Part shown: positions 7,840 to 15,177 of the stretch, piece after piece | Numbering within the stretch: the first letter of the stretch is position 1 | How the letters are laid out: every line of letters starts with the position of its first letter | From: Microbacterium sp. TNHR37B | GTDB lineage: Bacteria; Actinomycetota; Actinomycetes; Actinomycetales; Microbacteriaceae | Direction: 5' to 3' | DNA: 64,000 bases | Assembly: GCF_001620065.1 (NCBI RefSeq) | Contig: NZ_LQGV01000003.1 | Location: 248,001-312,000, forward strand | Notes under the pieces: generated by a model | What the model was told of the DNA's origin: nothing | Seen by the model: only the letters and a program-made list of their open reading frames with translations | Databases searched by the model: none | Position numbers and translations under genes: made by a program

Positions 7840-9153
7840 TCAGAAGGCGGCGGACCAGGCCGACTGCGCCTCCTGGGCGGCCTGGGGCACGGTCATCGTT
7901 CCGAGCGGCGCGATGGCGGGATAGTTGAACGGGAAGACGGCCGCAGGACCGGCGTCCTGGTTCGACACCCAGATGGTGTCCCACGCCGGCGAGAAGGTCG
8001 CCGTGTAGTCGGCGATGCCCGTGAGGAAGTCGCTCGCCGTGATGTTCGGCTGTGCGGGCGCGAACCCGGTCGTGGCCACGAAGTCCGCGTAGGTGTCGGG
8101 GCTCGAGAAGAAGTCGAGGTAGGCGAGCGCAGCGGCCTTGTTGGGCGCGTTGGAGGCAGCGGCCAGCCGGAGCTCCACCTTGCCAGCGAGGGTTGCGTTG
8201 TCGGCCGCGTCGTCGCTGGCCGGCAACGGGAAGTAGCCGTACTCGAACGCGTCGCCGACGGCGGCGTCGATCGTCGTCTGGTTCCAGGTGCCGTCGATCG
8301 TCATGGCGAAGTCTCCGTTGGCGAAGCCCGACGGGATCGCGTCGTACCCGACGCCGGCGAAGTTCTTCTGGGCCATGTCGTAGAGGCTCTTCACCCTCTC
8401 CAGCACCTGCAGCTGGGTGCCATCGGTCAGCGAGAGCGAGTTGTCCCACAGCCCCGTCGCGAGGGCGTTCTTGTCCTCGGCGGTCGGGTAGAGGCCCTGC
8501 ACGGCGGCGAGCATCGCGAGACCGGCGGGCCAGCTGTCCTTCCCGCCGATGCCGAGTGGAGTGACGCCGTCTTTCTGCAGCGCAGCGGCGACGGACTCGA
8601 ACTCGCTCCAGGTCGTCGGGATCTCCAACCCCAGGTCGTCGAAGATCTTCTTGTTGTAGTACACGCCGGAGTAGTAGCTGAGCCCGGTCGGCACCGTGTA
8701 CTGCTTGCCGTTGTAGGCCGTGGCCTCCAGCACCGTCGGGGTGAAGTTCTTCATGAAGGGCTGATCGGTGAGGTCGACGAACAGGCCGGCGTCGGCGGCG
8801 ACGTTGTCGTCGCTCGCGGAGACACCCTCGGCGAAGGCCGGGACGTCGCGGGGCTGGGCGAGCGTCACGTCGACGTTGCCGGCGGTGAGGCGGGACGACC
8901 GGGTGGAGTTGAAGTTCTCGTTCGGGACGGCGCTGAACTCCACCTTCACGTCGGGGTACTTCTTCATGAAGGCCTCGTTGACCTTCGCGAAGGCGGCGTC
9001 GGATCCCGACGAGCTCGACACGAGGATCTGCAGGGTGCCGTAGACCTCGCCGTTCCCGGCGTCCTCCCCGGTCGACGAGCAGGCGGTGATGGCGGTGAGC
9101 GCGAGGGCCGCGACGCCCACGGCGGCGATCCCCCGGGTGATGTGTGTGCGCAT
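7840..9153 (-). CDS. Sugar ABC transporter substrate-binding lipoprotein
   Basis: A 437-residue extracellular solute-binding protein of the MalE/UgpB-like (SBP type 1) group. The N-terminus is a lipoprotein signal peptide, ending in the lipobox ITAC before SSTGEDAG, so the mature protein is anchored through its cysteine. The motifs YTVPTGLSYYSGVYYNKKIFDDLG and DFAMTIDGTWNQ are typical of the family. The start MRTHITRG has AAGGAG 5 bases upstream and the correct signal-peptide length; an open frame further upstream would run through the operator. First gene of the mannoside-type operon and divergent from the LacI regulator. Confidence 0.9.
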   Translation of the reverse strand: MRTHITRGIAAVGVAALALTAITACSSTGEDAGNGEVYGTLQILVSSSSGSDAAFAKVNEAFMKKYPDVKVEFSAVPNENFNSTRSSRLTAGNVDVTLAQPRDVPAFAEGVSASDDNVAADAGLFVDLTDQPFMKNFTPTVLEATAYNGKQYTVPTGLSYYSGVYYNKKIFDDLGLEIPTTWSEFESVAAALQKDGVTPLGIGGKDSWPAGLAMLAAVQGLYPTAEDKNALATGLWDNSLSLTDGTQLQVLERVKSLYDMAQKNFAGVGYDAIPSGFANGDFAMTIDGTWNQTTIDAAVGDAFEYGYFPLPASDDAADNATLAGKVELRLAAASNAPNKAAALAYLDFFSSPDTYADFVATTGFAPAQPNITASDFLTGIADYTATFSPAWDTIWVSNQDAGPAAVFPFNYPAIAPLGTMTVPQAAQEAQSAWSAAF

Positions 9154-9170
9154 TTCACTCCTTTGTGCGG

Positions 9171-9199
9171 GTACCGAAACGTTTCTGTTGTTTCGGTAC
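9171..9199. promoter_or_regulatory. LacI-type operator: nested palindromes between regulator and transport operon
   Basis: GTACCGAAAC (9171-9180) and GTTTCGGTAC (9190-9199) are a perfect 10-bp inverted repeat with a 9-bp spacer. Overlapping it, GAAACGTTTC at 9176-9185 is a perfect palindrome with the central CG typical of LacI-family operators. The site would overlap the start of the binding-protein transcript: a candidate minus-strand promoter has -10 TAAGGT at 9209-9204 and -35 TTGTGT at 9233-9228. Binding could therefore control the sugar operon and the regulator together. Confidence 0.8.
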
Positions 9200-9207
9200 T
9201 CGTACCT

Positions 9208-9213
9208 TAGACT
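9208..9213 (+). promoter_or_regulatory. Candidate -10 element of the lacI-type gene (near-leaderless)
   Basis: TAGACT lies 7 bases before the ATG of the regulator, so transcription would begin at or next to the start codon. It overlaps the candidate -10 of the divergent operon on the other strand. Confidence 0.4.
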
Positions 9214-9220
9214 GACCTCG

Positions 9221-10300
9221 ATGAAGAACACAACCTCGACGGGTCGCGCGGGCCGAAAGGCCGGATCGGCGAGTGCCGCCCGCGCCACGATCGTCGATGT
9301 CGCCCGCGCCGCCGGGGTCGCCCTGAGTTCAGCGTCCGCCGCCCTCAACGATCGGCCCGGCGTTTCGGAGGCGACGCGCACGAGGGTCAAGGAGGTGGCG
9401 GCCGAGCTCGACTACGTGCCGTCGATGCGCGGCAAGTCGCTCTCGAGTCAGCGTGCGTTCGCCGTCGGGCTCGTCGTCGAACGCCACCCCGAGGTCTTGG
9501 AAGCCGATCCGTTCTTCGGGGCGTTCATCGGCGGCATCGAGGAGTCTCTCTCCGCCGAGGGGTACGTTCTGGCGCTCCTGGTGACCGAAGACTCGCGGGC
9601 GACCCTTCGCCGCCTGGTCGAGCTGGTGCACGGCCGGCGCGTCGACGGTGTCTTCCTGAACGAGCTCAAGGTCGACGACCCCCGCATCGCGCTCCTGCGC
9701 GATCTCGGCGTCCCCGCCGTCGCCGTCAACCCGGCCGAACCCGACTTCGCCTTCCCCGCGGTGCATCAAGACGGCACCCGCGCCATCCGCGAGGTCGTCC
9801 ACACCCTCGTCCAACTGGGCCACCGGAGAATCGCCCACGTGAGCGGCCCCGACACCTACGCGCACTCGGCCGAGCGCCTGCGGGCCTGGCAGGCGGCGAT
9901 GGCGGAGGAGGGTTTGGATGCAGACCTCGTCGAAGACGGCAGCTTCACCTACGAGGGCGGGCGGCGGGCGGCGGAGATCCTGCTGACGCGAGAGGACGCC
10001 CCCACCGCGGTGTTCTGCGCGAACGACCAGTCGGCGATCGGATTCATGAACCGGGCGATCGAGTTCGACGTCGCCGTCCCCGATGCGCTCTCGATCGTGG
10101 GCTACGACGGCAACCGCATCGGCGAGTTCGTCAAGCCTCAGCTCGCGACCGTGCAGACCTCTCCCCGGCAGCTGGGCAGGGAAGCCGCGCGCATGCTGCT
10201 GGACGCGGTGACGGGAGGAGACCCCGCCGATGTCGTGCTGTCGGAGGCCCGCTTCGTCCTCCGGGGCTCGGCGGGACGCCTCCGACGCCGTCCGGACTGA
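9221..10300 (+). CDS. LacI family transcriptional regulator
   Basis: A 359-residue repressor-type protein. The helix-turn-helix lies at about residues 23-70 (ATIVDVARAAGVALSSASAALNDRPGVSEATRTRV), followed by the hinge VPSMRGKSL and a periplasmic-binding-protein-like effector domain (GLVVERHPEVLEADPFFGAFIGGIEE, then PTAVFCANDQSAIGFM and IVGYDGN). It is divergent from the sugar ABC/GH130 operon with a palindromic operator between, so it probably represses that operon and itself until a mannoside-derived effector binds. There is no clear Shine-Dalgarno sequence; a TAGACT -10 element 7 bases before the ATG suggests a leaderless message. Confidence 0.93.
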   Translation: MKNTTSTGRAGRKAGSASAARATIVDVARAAGVALSSASAALNDRPGVSEATRTRVKEVAAELDYVPSMRGKSLSSQRAFAVGLVVERHPEVLEADPFFGAFIGGIEESLSAEGYVLALLVTEDSRATLRRLVELVHGRRVDGVFLNELKVDDPRIALLRDLGVPAVAVNPAEPDFAFPAVHQDGTRAIREVVHTLVQLGHRRIAHVSGPDTYAHSAERLRAWQAAMAEEGLDADLVEDGSFTYEGGRRAAEILLTREDAPTAVFCANDQSAIGFMNRAIEFDVAVPDALSIVGYDGNRIGEFVKPQLATVQTSPRQLGREAARMLLDAVTGGDPADVVLSEARFVLRGSAGRLRRRPD

Positions 10301-10320
10301 CGAGTCCGCACACCTTCAGG

Positions 10321-10326
10321 TAGGCT
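10321..10326 (+). promoter_or_regulatory. Candidate -10 element, leaderless gene
   Basis: TAGGCT is followed by exactly six bases (GAGGGT) and then the ATG of the small membrane protein gene. The same TAGRCT-N6-ATG layout recurs at 58986 and 61440, which makes chance less likely. Confidence 0.45.
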
Positions 10327-10332
10327 GAGGGT

Positions 10333-10683
10333 ATGGAAACCCTCCGCCACGTCGTCGTCCTGATCCACCTCGTCGGGTTCGCCACCCTCTTCGGAGCCTG
10401 GCTGGTCGCCGCCGTCGGCGACCGCAAGATCACGCGGCTTCAGCACTGGGGTCTCGCGATCGCCGGGGTCGCCGGCCTCGCGCTGGCAGCCCCGTGGGGG
10501 ATCACCTGGGAGCTGAACTACGTCAAGATCGGAGTCAAGCTCGTCGTGCTCCTCGTCATCGGCGCCCTCCTCGGGATCGGCGCCGCGCGTCAACGCAAGG
10601 CAGGCAGTGTCCCCGCTCCCGTCTTCTGGGGCATCGGCGTCCTCACCCTCCTGAACGCCGCCCTGGCTGTCCTCTGGCGCTGA
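10333..10683 (+). CDS. Small four-helix integral membrane protein, function unknown
   Basis: A 116-residue protein with four hydrophobic segments, roughly residues 7-27, 38-56, 66-85 and 94-114. Charged residues (DRKITR, RQRKAG) lie in the intervening loops. I do not recognise a named function; similar four-helix proteins are common in actinobacteria. It stands alone between the LacI regulator (32 bases upstream) and the MHS transporter, and a candidate terminator follows it. It appears to be transcribed from its own leaderless promoter. Confidence 0.7.
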   Translation: METLRHVVVLIHLVGFATLFGAWLVAAVGDRKITRLQHWGLAIAGVAGLALAAPWGITWELNYVKIGVKLVVLLVIGALLGIGAARQRKAGSVPAPVFWGIGVLTLLNAALAVLWR

Positions 10684-10701
10684 CCGCCCGTCGCACCACC
10701 A

Positions 10702-10733
10702 CCGCCGTCCGCCGCACACGTGGCGGGCGGCGG
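10702..10733 (+). terminator. Candidate terminator hairpin
   Basis: CCGCCGTCCGCC (10702-10713) pairs with GGCGGGCGGCGG (10722-10733), with one G-U pair and an 8-base loop. It lies 18 bases past the stop of the small membrane protein gene. The rest of the 225-base space before the next gene shows no other clear element. Confidence 0.5.
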
Positions 10734-10908
10734 TTGACGTTTCGCCCGACTCGGCCTTCCACGGACGTACGATTTTCCGTCGGCTCCGGTGACCAACCGC
10801 TCCGCGACGACCTCCGAGCCGCCCCGCGCACCACCCCGCGCGGCGCGCGACCCGCCTGGCCCTCATCCCACGAGGATCCGCTGTCCCTCCGTGTCTTCCA
10901 GGTGCTCC

Positions 10909-12354
10909 ATGTCCCACGCTCCCACCCCATCCCCCGCTCCCGCCAACCCCCGCTCGCGCGTCATCACCGCCAGCCTCGTCGGGACCACGATCGAGTTCTA
11001 CGACTTCTACGTCTATGCGACGGCGGCCGTGCTCGTCTTCCCTCTCCTCTTCTTCCCGACGGGCAACGACACCACCGCGCTCCTGCTGTCGTTCAGCGTC
11101 TTCGGTGCGGCGATGGTGGCCCGTCCGATCGGCGCCGTCGTCTTCGGTCACTTCGGTGACCGCTTCGGCCGCAAGGCGACGCTGGTCGCCTCGCTCCTGA
11201 CGATGGGCATCGCGACCTTCCTCATCGGCTTCCTCCCGACCTTCACCGAGATCGGCGTCTGGGCGGCGGTGCTGCTGCTGGTGCTGCGCCTGGCGCAGGG
11301 CTTCGCGCTCGGAGGCGAATGGTCCGGCGCCGCGCTCGTCGCCACCGAGAACGCCCCCCAGGGCAAGCGTGCTTGGTACGGGACCTTCCCTCAGCTGGGT
11401 GCTCCGATCGGCTTCATCATCGCCAACACGGTGTTCCTGCTGATCAATTTCGCCCTGCCCCACCCGGATGGCCCGGCGGTGCGCTCCGAGGCCTTCCTGG
11501 CGTGGGGCTGGCGTGTGCCGTTCCTCTTCTCGGCCGTCATGGTCATCGTCGGCCTCTGGGTGCGGCTGCGGCTGGTGGAGTCGGAGACTTTCTCCTCGGC
11601 CGAGAAGAAGGGGGCGCTGCGCAAATTCCCCCTGGGCGAGGTCTTCCGCCGTCACTGGTGGGCGATGATCCTCGGCACCTTCATCATGCTGGCCACCTAC
11701 GTGCTCTTCTACCTGATGACGAGCTTCACCCTCGCATACGGCACCAAGGCCACCGCCGACGGGGCACAGGCGGCCGCCGATGCCGGCGGGCCTGCCTTCG
11801 ACCCGTCCACTTACGTCGCGGGCCTCGGGTTCGGCTACACCGACTTCGTCATCATGCAGATCATCGGCGTCGTGTTCTTCGGCATTTTCACGCTGTTGTC
11901 GGGCCCCGTCGCCGACAGCATCGGGCGACGCCGTCTGCTCCTGTGGATCACCGCGGCCATCGCGGTGTTCGGGCTCCTCTTCTCGGTGTTCCTCTCCCCG
12001 CAGCTGGATCCGAAGTTCACGGGGGCCCTTGTGCAGGCCTTCCTCATCCTCGGCTTCATGCTCATGGGAGCCACCTTCGGCCCGATGGGCGCCCTGCTGC
12101 CCGAGCTCTTCCCCACCAACGTCCGCTACACCGGTTCGGCGATCGCGTACAACGTCTCCTCGATCCTCGGGGCGGCCCTGGCGCCCATCGTCGCGACGGC
12201 GTTGTGGGCAGCCGCGGGCGGCTCGCCGTGGCTCGTCGGCGTCTACCTCAGCGGGTCGGCCGTCCTCACTCTGGTCGCGCTGTGGCTGTCTAAGGAGACG
12301 AAAGACATCGACTACGAGAGCAACCTCGGTCTCGGCGAGACGGCGTCGCTCTGA
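10909..12354 (+). CDS. MFS transporter, metabolite:H+ symporter (MHS) type
   Basis: A 481-residue, 12-helix major facilitator protein. The first helix carries the MHS signature TIEFYDFYVYATAA, and the loop between helices 2 and 3 has HFGDRFGRKATL; LAQGFALGGEWSGAAL follows. Relatives such as ProP, KgtP and ShiA import organic acids or betaines by proton symport. The substrate cannot be deduced because no catabolic genes are linked. The ATG used gives MSHAPTPSP before the first helix; no strong ribosome binding site is evident and an upstream start at 10789 cannot be excluded. It converges with the ABC-2 transporter operon across a strong hairpin. Confidence 0.88.
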   Translation: MSHAPTPSPAPANPRSRVITASLVGTTIEFYDFYVYATAAVLVFPLLFFPTGNDTTALLLSFSVFGAAMVARPIGAVVFGHFGDRFGRKATLVASLLTMGIATFLIGFLPTFTEIGVWAAVLLLVLRLAQGFALGGEWSGAALVATENAPQGKRAWYGTFPQLGAPIGFIIANTVFLLINFALPHPDGPAVRSEAFLAWGWRVPFLFSAVMVIVGLWVRLRLVESETFSSAEKKGALRKFPLGEVFRRHWWAMILGTFIMLATYVLFYLMTSFTLAYGTKATADGAQAAADAGGPAFDPSTYVAGLGFGYTDFVIMQIIGVVFFGIFTLLSGPVADSIGRRRLLLWITAAIAVFGLLFSVFLSPQLDPKFTGALVQAFLILGFMLMGATFGPMGALLPELFPTNVRYTGSAIAYNVSSILGAALAPIVATALWAAAGGSPWLVGVYLSGSAVLTLVALWLSKETKDIDYESNLGLGETASL

Positions 12355-12358
12355 CACG

Positions 12359-12391
12359 GGGTCCGTGCGGTCGGCACGGCCGCACGGACCC
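12359..12391. terminator. Bidirectional terminator hairpin
   Basis: GGGTCCGTGCGG (12359-12370) and CCGCACGGACCC (12380-12391) form a perfect 12-bp stem with a 9-base loop. It sits between the stop codons of two convergent genes, 5 bases past one and 3 bases from the other. Confidence 0.8.
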
Positions 12392-12393
12392 GC

Positions 12394-13218
12394 TCAGTCG
12401 AGGAACAGCGCGCGCAGCCGCTTGGTGGTGAAAACGAGCCCCACCGCGATCATCACGACGTAGTACAGCACGTGCCAGAGCATGCCGACGTGGAGCACTC
12501 CCGTCGTCAGGCCCCGGATGAGTTCCACCCCATGCCACAGCGGCAGCGCCATGACGATCTGCTGCACCCAGCCCGGGTAGACGGTGATGGGGTAGAACGT
12601 CGCCGAGAAGAGGAACATCGGCAACAGCACGAAGTTGATCCAGTCCATGTGCTGGAAGGTCTTCATGTAGCTCGTGACCGCCATGCCGAGACTCGCGAAC
12701 CCGAACGCGATGAGGAGCACCGCGGGGATCGCGAGCACCGCCGTCCACGCGAGATTGAGCCCCAGCACCTGCATGATGATCATGAACCCGGTGGCGTACA
12801 GGAGCCCGCGCAGTAGTGCGTAGAGGATCTCGCCGAGCGCCACATCGAGCGGACCGAGCGAGGTCGAGAGCATCCCCTCGTAGAGCTTGCCGTAGTTGAG
12901 CTTGAAGAAGACGTTCCAGGTGGAGTCGTAGATCGCACCGTTCATGGCCGAGACAGCCAGGAGCGCCGGAGCGATGAACGCCGCGTAGCTCACGTCGACG
13001 CCCTGCGAGGTCTGCACATCGCCGATGAGCTTGCCGAGGCCGATGCCCATCGACGCGAGGTAGAACACGGGCTCGAAGAACCCCGACAGCACGACCGCCC
13101 AGCTCGACGAGCGCGCGGCGATCAGCCCGCGCTGCACGACGGCGCCCGGGTTGCCCGCCCACAGCGCGCGGACCCCGCCGCGGCGGGTGGAGGTGTCGAC
13201 GGACGCGACGGTGGTCAT
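12394..13218 (-). CDS. ABC-2 type transporter permease (second permease)
   Basis: A 274-residue membrane protein of the ABC-2 exporter family, with six predicted helices and the family pattern FLFSATFYPITVYPGWVQQIVMALPLWHGVELIRGL, close to NodJ/DrrB-like permeases. It is encoded last in a three-gene operon, and its ATG overlaps the stop of the preceding permease gene (ATGA). The pair of different permeases with one ATPase suggests a heterodimeric exporter or flippase for a lipid, glycan or drug; the substrate is unknown. Confidence 0.85.
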   Translation of the reverse strand: MTTVASVDTSTRRGGVRALWAGNPGAVVQRGLIAARSSSWAVVLSGFFEPVFYLASMGIGLGKLIGDVQTSQGVDVSYAAFIAPALLAVSAMNGAIYDSTWNVFFKLNYGKLYEGMLSTSLGPLDVALGEILYALLRGLLYATGFMIIMQVLGLNLAWTAVLAIPAVLLIAFGFASLGMAVTSYMKTFQHMDWINFVLLPMFLFSATFYPITVYPGWVQQIVMALPLWHGVELIRGLTTGVLHVGMLWHVLYYVVMIAVGLVFTTKRLRALFLD

Positions 13219-14081
13219 TTCGCGAGCCTCTCGGTGAACAGGCGGCGTCCCCACAGGTATCCGGCCAGTGACAGCACGACCAGGTAGACGACGTGGACCG
13301 CGATCATCTCGGGAGGAACCGCCGCGTGATAGGTCGCGACACGGCCGAGCTCGGCACCGTGCCAGAGCGGGGAGATCCAGCCGATCCACTGCAGCCACAC
13401 CGGCAGTGAATCGAGGGGGTAGAACGTTCCCGAGAACAGGAACATCGGCATGAAGATGAAGCGCTGGACGAGAGCGAATTGCCCCTTGTCGTCTTCGATG
13501 GACGCGGCGTATGCCATCAGCGGAATGCCGAACGCGAGTCCTGCCACGACGCCGATGGGTATCGCCAGCCATCCCGTCTCGGGATGGGGGACCGTCTCGA
13601 GCCCGACAACGCCGAGCAGCCAGATGAAGAGGTAGTACGCCCCGACGGCCACGGTCATCCGCGCGCCGGCACCGAGGATGACGCCGTTCGCGATCTGCGG
13701 GCTCGCCAGCGGTGAGGCGTTGAATCCGTAGAAGTAACGACGCCACTTGAAGCCGGCCATCACGGGATAGGTCATCTCTTCCGAGGCCACCGAGATCGCC
13801 GCGGTCACCAGGAGTGCGGGGGCCACGAACACCAGGTAATCCACCGCGACGCCGCGGTCGACGACGGGCACCTGGATGAGCGCCGCGAGCCCCGCGGCGA
13901 GCCCCAGCAGGTAGAGGATCGGCTGGCCGAGCGCGCCGACGATGATCGTCCATCCGTACGCGCGCATCGCGCGCACCATGTGCTCGGTGACGTACCAGCT
14001 GCCGCGGCGGCGGGGCCTCCGCCCCCACGCGATCGCCTCCGCGCGCAGTTCGTCGAGACTCGGGTGAAGGGAGGTCGTCAT
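13215..14081 (-). CDS. ABC-2 type transporter permease (first permease)
   Basis: A 288-residue ABC-2 permease, distinct in sequence from its neighbour but sharing the C-terminal pattern MFLFSGTFYPLDSLPVWLQWIGWISPLWHGAELGR. A cytoplasmic, Arg-rich N-terminus (residues 1-40) precedes the first helix. The start overlaps the stop of the ATPase gene, so the three proteins are probably made in fixed proportion. The two permeases would form the membrane channel of a single exporter. Confidence 0.85.
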   Translation of the reverse strand: MTTSLHPSLDELRAEAIAWGRRPRRRGSWYVTEHMVRAMRAYGWTIIVGALGQPILYLLGLAAGLAALIQVPVVDRGVAVDYLVFVAPALLVTAAISVASEEMTYPVMAGFKWRRYFYGFNASPLASPQIANGVILGAGARMTVAVGAYYLFIWLLGVVGLETVPHPETGWLAIPIGVVAGLAFGIPLMAYAASIEDDKGQFALVQRFIFMPMFLFSGTFYPLDSLPVWLQWIGWISPLWHGAELGRVATYHAAVPPEMIAVHVVYLVVLSLAGYLWGRRLFTERLAK

Positions 14082-15019
14082 TCGATCAGCGACCTTCCGG
14101 TGAGGCGGAGGAAGACGTCCTCCAGGCTGGAGCGGCGGACCAGGCTCGTGATCGGCTGCAGCCCCTCGGCAGCGACTCGCTCCAACGCCGCCTCGCCGTC
14201 GTGCGCGTAGATGAGCACCCGGTCGGGGAGCACTTCGACACGATCACCGATGCCCTGGAGCTGTGCGGCGGCCTGCGCATTGCGCTCGGAGCCGAAACGA
14301 ACCTCCAGCACCTCGCGACTGGAGTGCTCGCGGATGAGCGAGGCCGGTGTGCCCTCGGCCATGATGCGCCCCTTGTCGACGACGATGAGCCGGTCGCACA
14401 GCTGCTCCGCTTCGTCCATGTAGTGCGTGGTGAGGACGAGCGTCGTGCCGCGCTCCTTGAGGCGGAAGAGGCGGTCCCACAGCACATGCCGCGCCTGGGG
14501 GTCGAGGCCGGTGGTGGGCTCGTCGAGGAGCAGGATGCGCGGGTCGTTGATGAGGCCGCGCGCGATCGTGAGGCGTCGCTTCATGCCCCCGGAGAGCTGG
14601 TCGACCTTGTTCTTGGCCTTGTCCTCGAGCTGGGCGAACGCCAGCAGCTCGTCGGCCTTCTCGTGGCACACCTTTCCCGGGAGCCCGAAATAGCGGCCGT
14701 AGATGTAGAGGTTCTCGCGCGCATTCAGCTCGCCGTCGAGGTTGTCCTGCTGGGGCACGACGCCCAGCCGGGAACGGATCTCGGGACCGTAGCGATCGGG
14801 GTCGAGACCGAGGATCTCGAGCGAGCCGGCGGTGCGGGTAGAGACCGCTCCGATCATCTTCATCGTCGTGGACTTGCCCGCACCGTTGGGACCGAGGAGC
14901 CCGAAGGACTCGCCCGGTGCCACCTCGAAGCTGAGCCCATCGACGGCGACGAAGTCGGGCTTGCCCTTGACCCTGTAGGTCTTGCGGAGATTCTGGGCGG
15001 AGATCACGGCGTCAGGCAC
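14078..15019 (-). CDS. ABC transporter ATP-binding protein, NodI/DrrA-like
   Basis: A 313-residue ATPase of an ABC-2 exporter. Walker A is GPNGAGKST (residues 43-51), the Q-loop region is VVPQQDNLDGELNARENL (about 87-104), the signature is LSGGM (142-146), and Walker B is ILLLDEPTTGLD. The sequence LDGELNARENL and the C-terminal domain of about 80 residues resemble NodI and daunorubicin-resistance ATPases. The GTG start has no good Shine-Dalgarno sequence, and a -10-like TAGTGT lies exactly six bases upstream, suggesting a leaderless message. The 158 bases before the divergent ABC exporter hold both promoters. Confidence 0.9.
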   Translation of the reverse strand: MPDAVISAQNLRKTYRVKGKPDFVAVDGLSFEVAPGESFGLLGPNGAGKSTTMKMIGAVSTRTAGSLEILGLDPDRYGPEIRSRLGVVPQQDNLDGELNARENLYIYGRYFGLPGKVCHEKADELLAFAQLEDKAKNKVDQLSGGMKRRLTIARGLINDPRILLLDEPTTGLDPQARHVLWDRLFRLKERGTTLVLTTHYMDEAEQLCDRLIVVDKGRIMAEGTPASLIREHSSREVLEVRFGSERNAQAAAQLQGIGDRVEVLPDRVLIYAHDGEAALERVAAEGLQPITSLVRRSSLEDVFLRLTGRSLIE

Positions 15020-15025
15020 CGGACC

Positions 15026-15031
15026 ACACTA
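15026..15031 (-). promoter_or_regulatory. Candidate -10 element of the ABC-2 exporter operon
   Basis: On the minus strand TAGTGT is followed by six bases and then the GTG start of the ATPase gene, matching the leaderless layout seen at several other genes here. No convincing -35 element is visible. Confidence 0.35.
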
Positions 15032-15177
15032 TCCGGCGGTTCCGACACGGCCGACCACGGCGGGAGGCGGCGCCGACCACCTCGGCGTCCCGCGGCGGCC
15101 GCGCAGACGTCGGACGGGGGAAGATAGGAGAAGGCAGCGTCGCCGGATGATCCACCTCTCCACCCGAGGAGCTCCCC

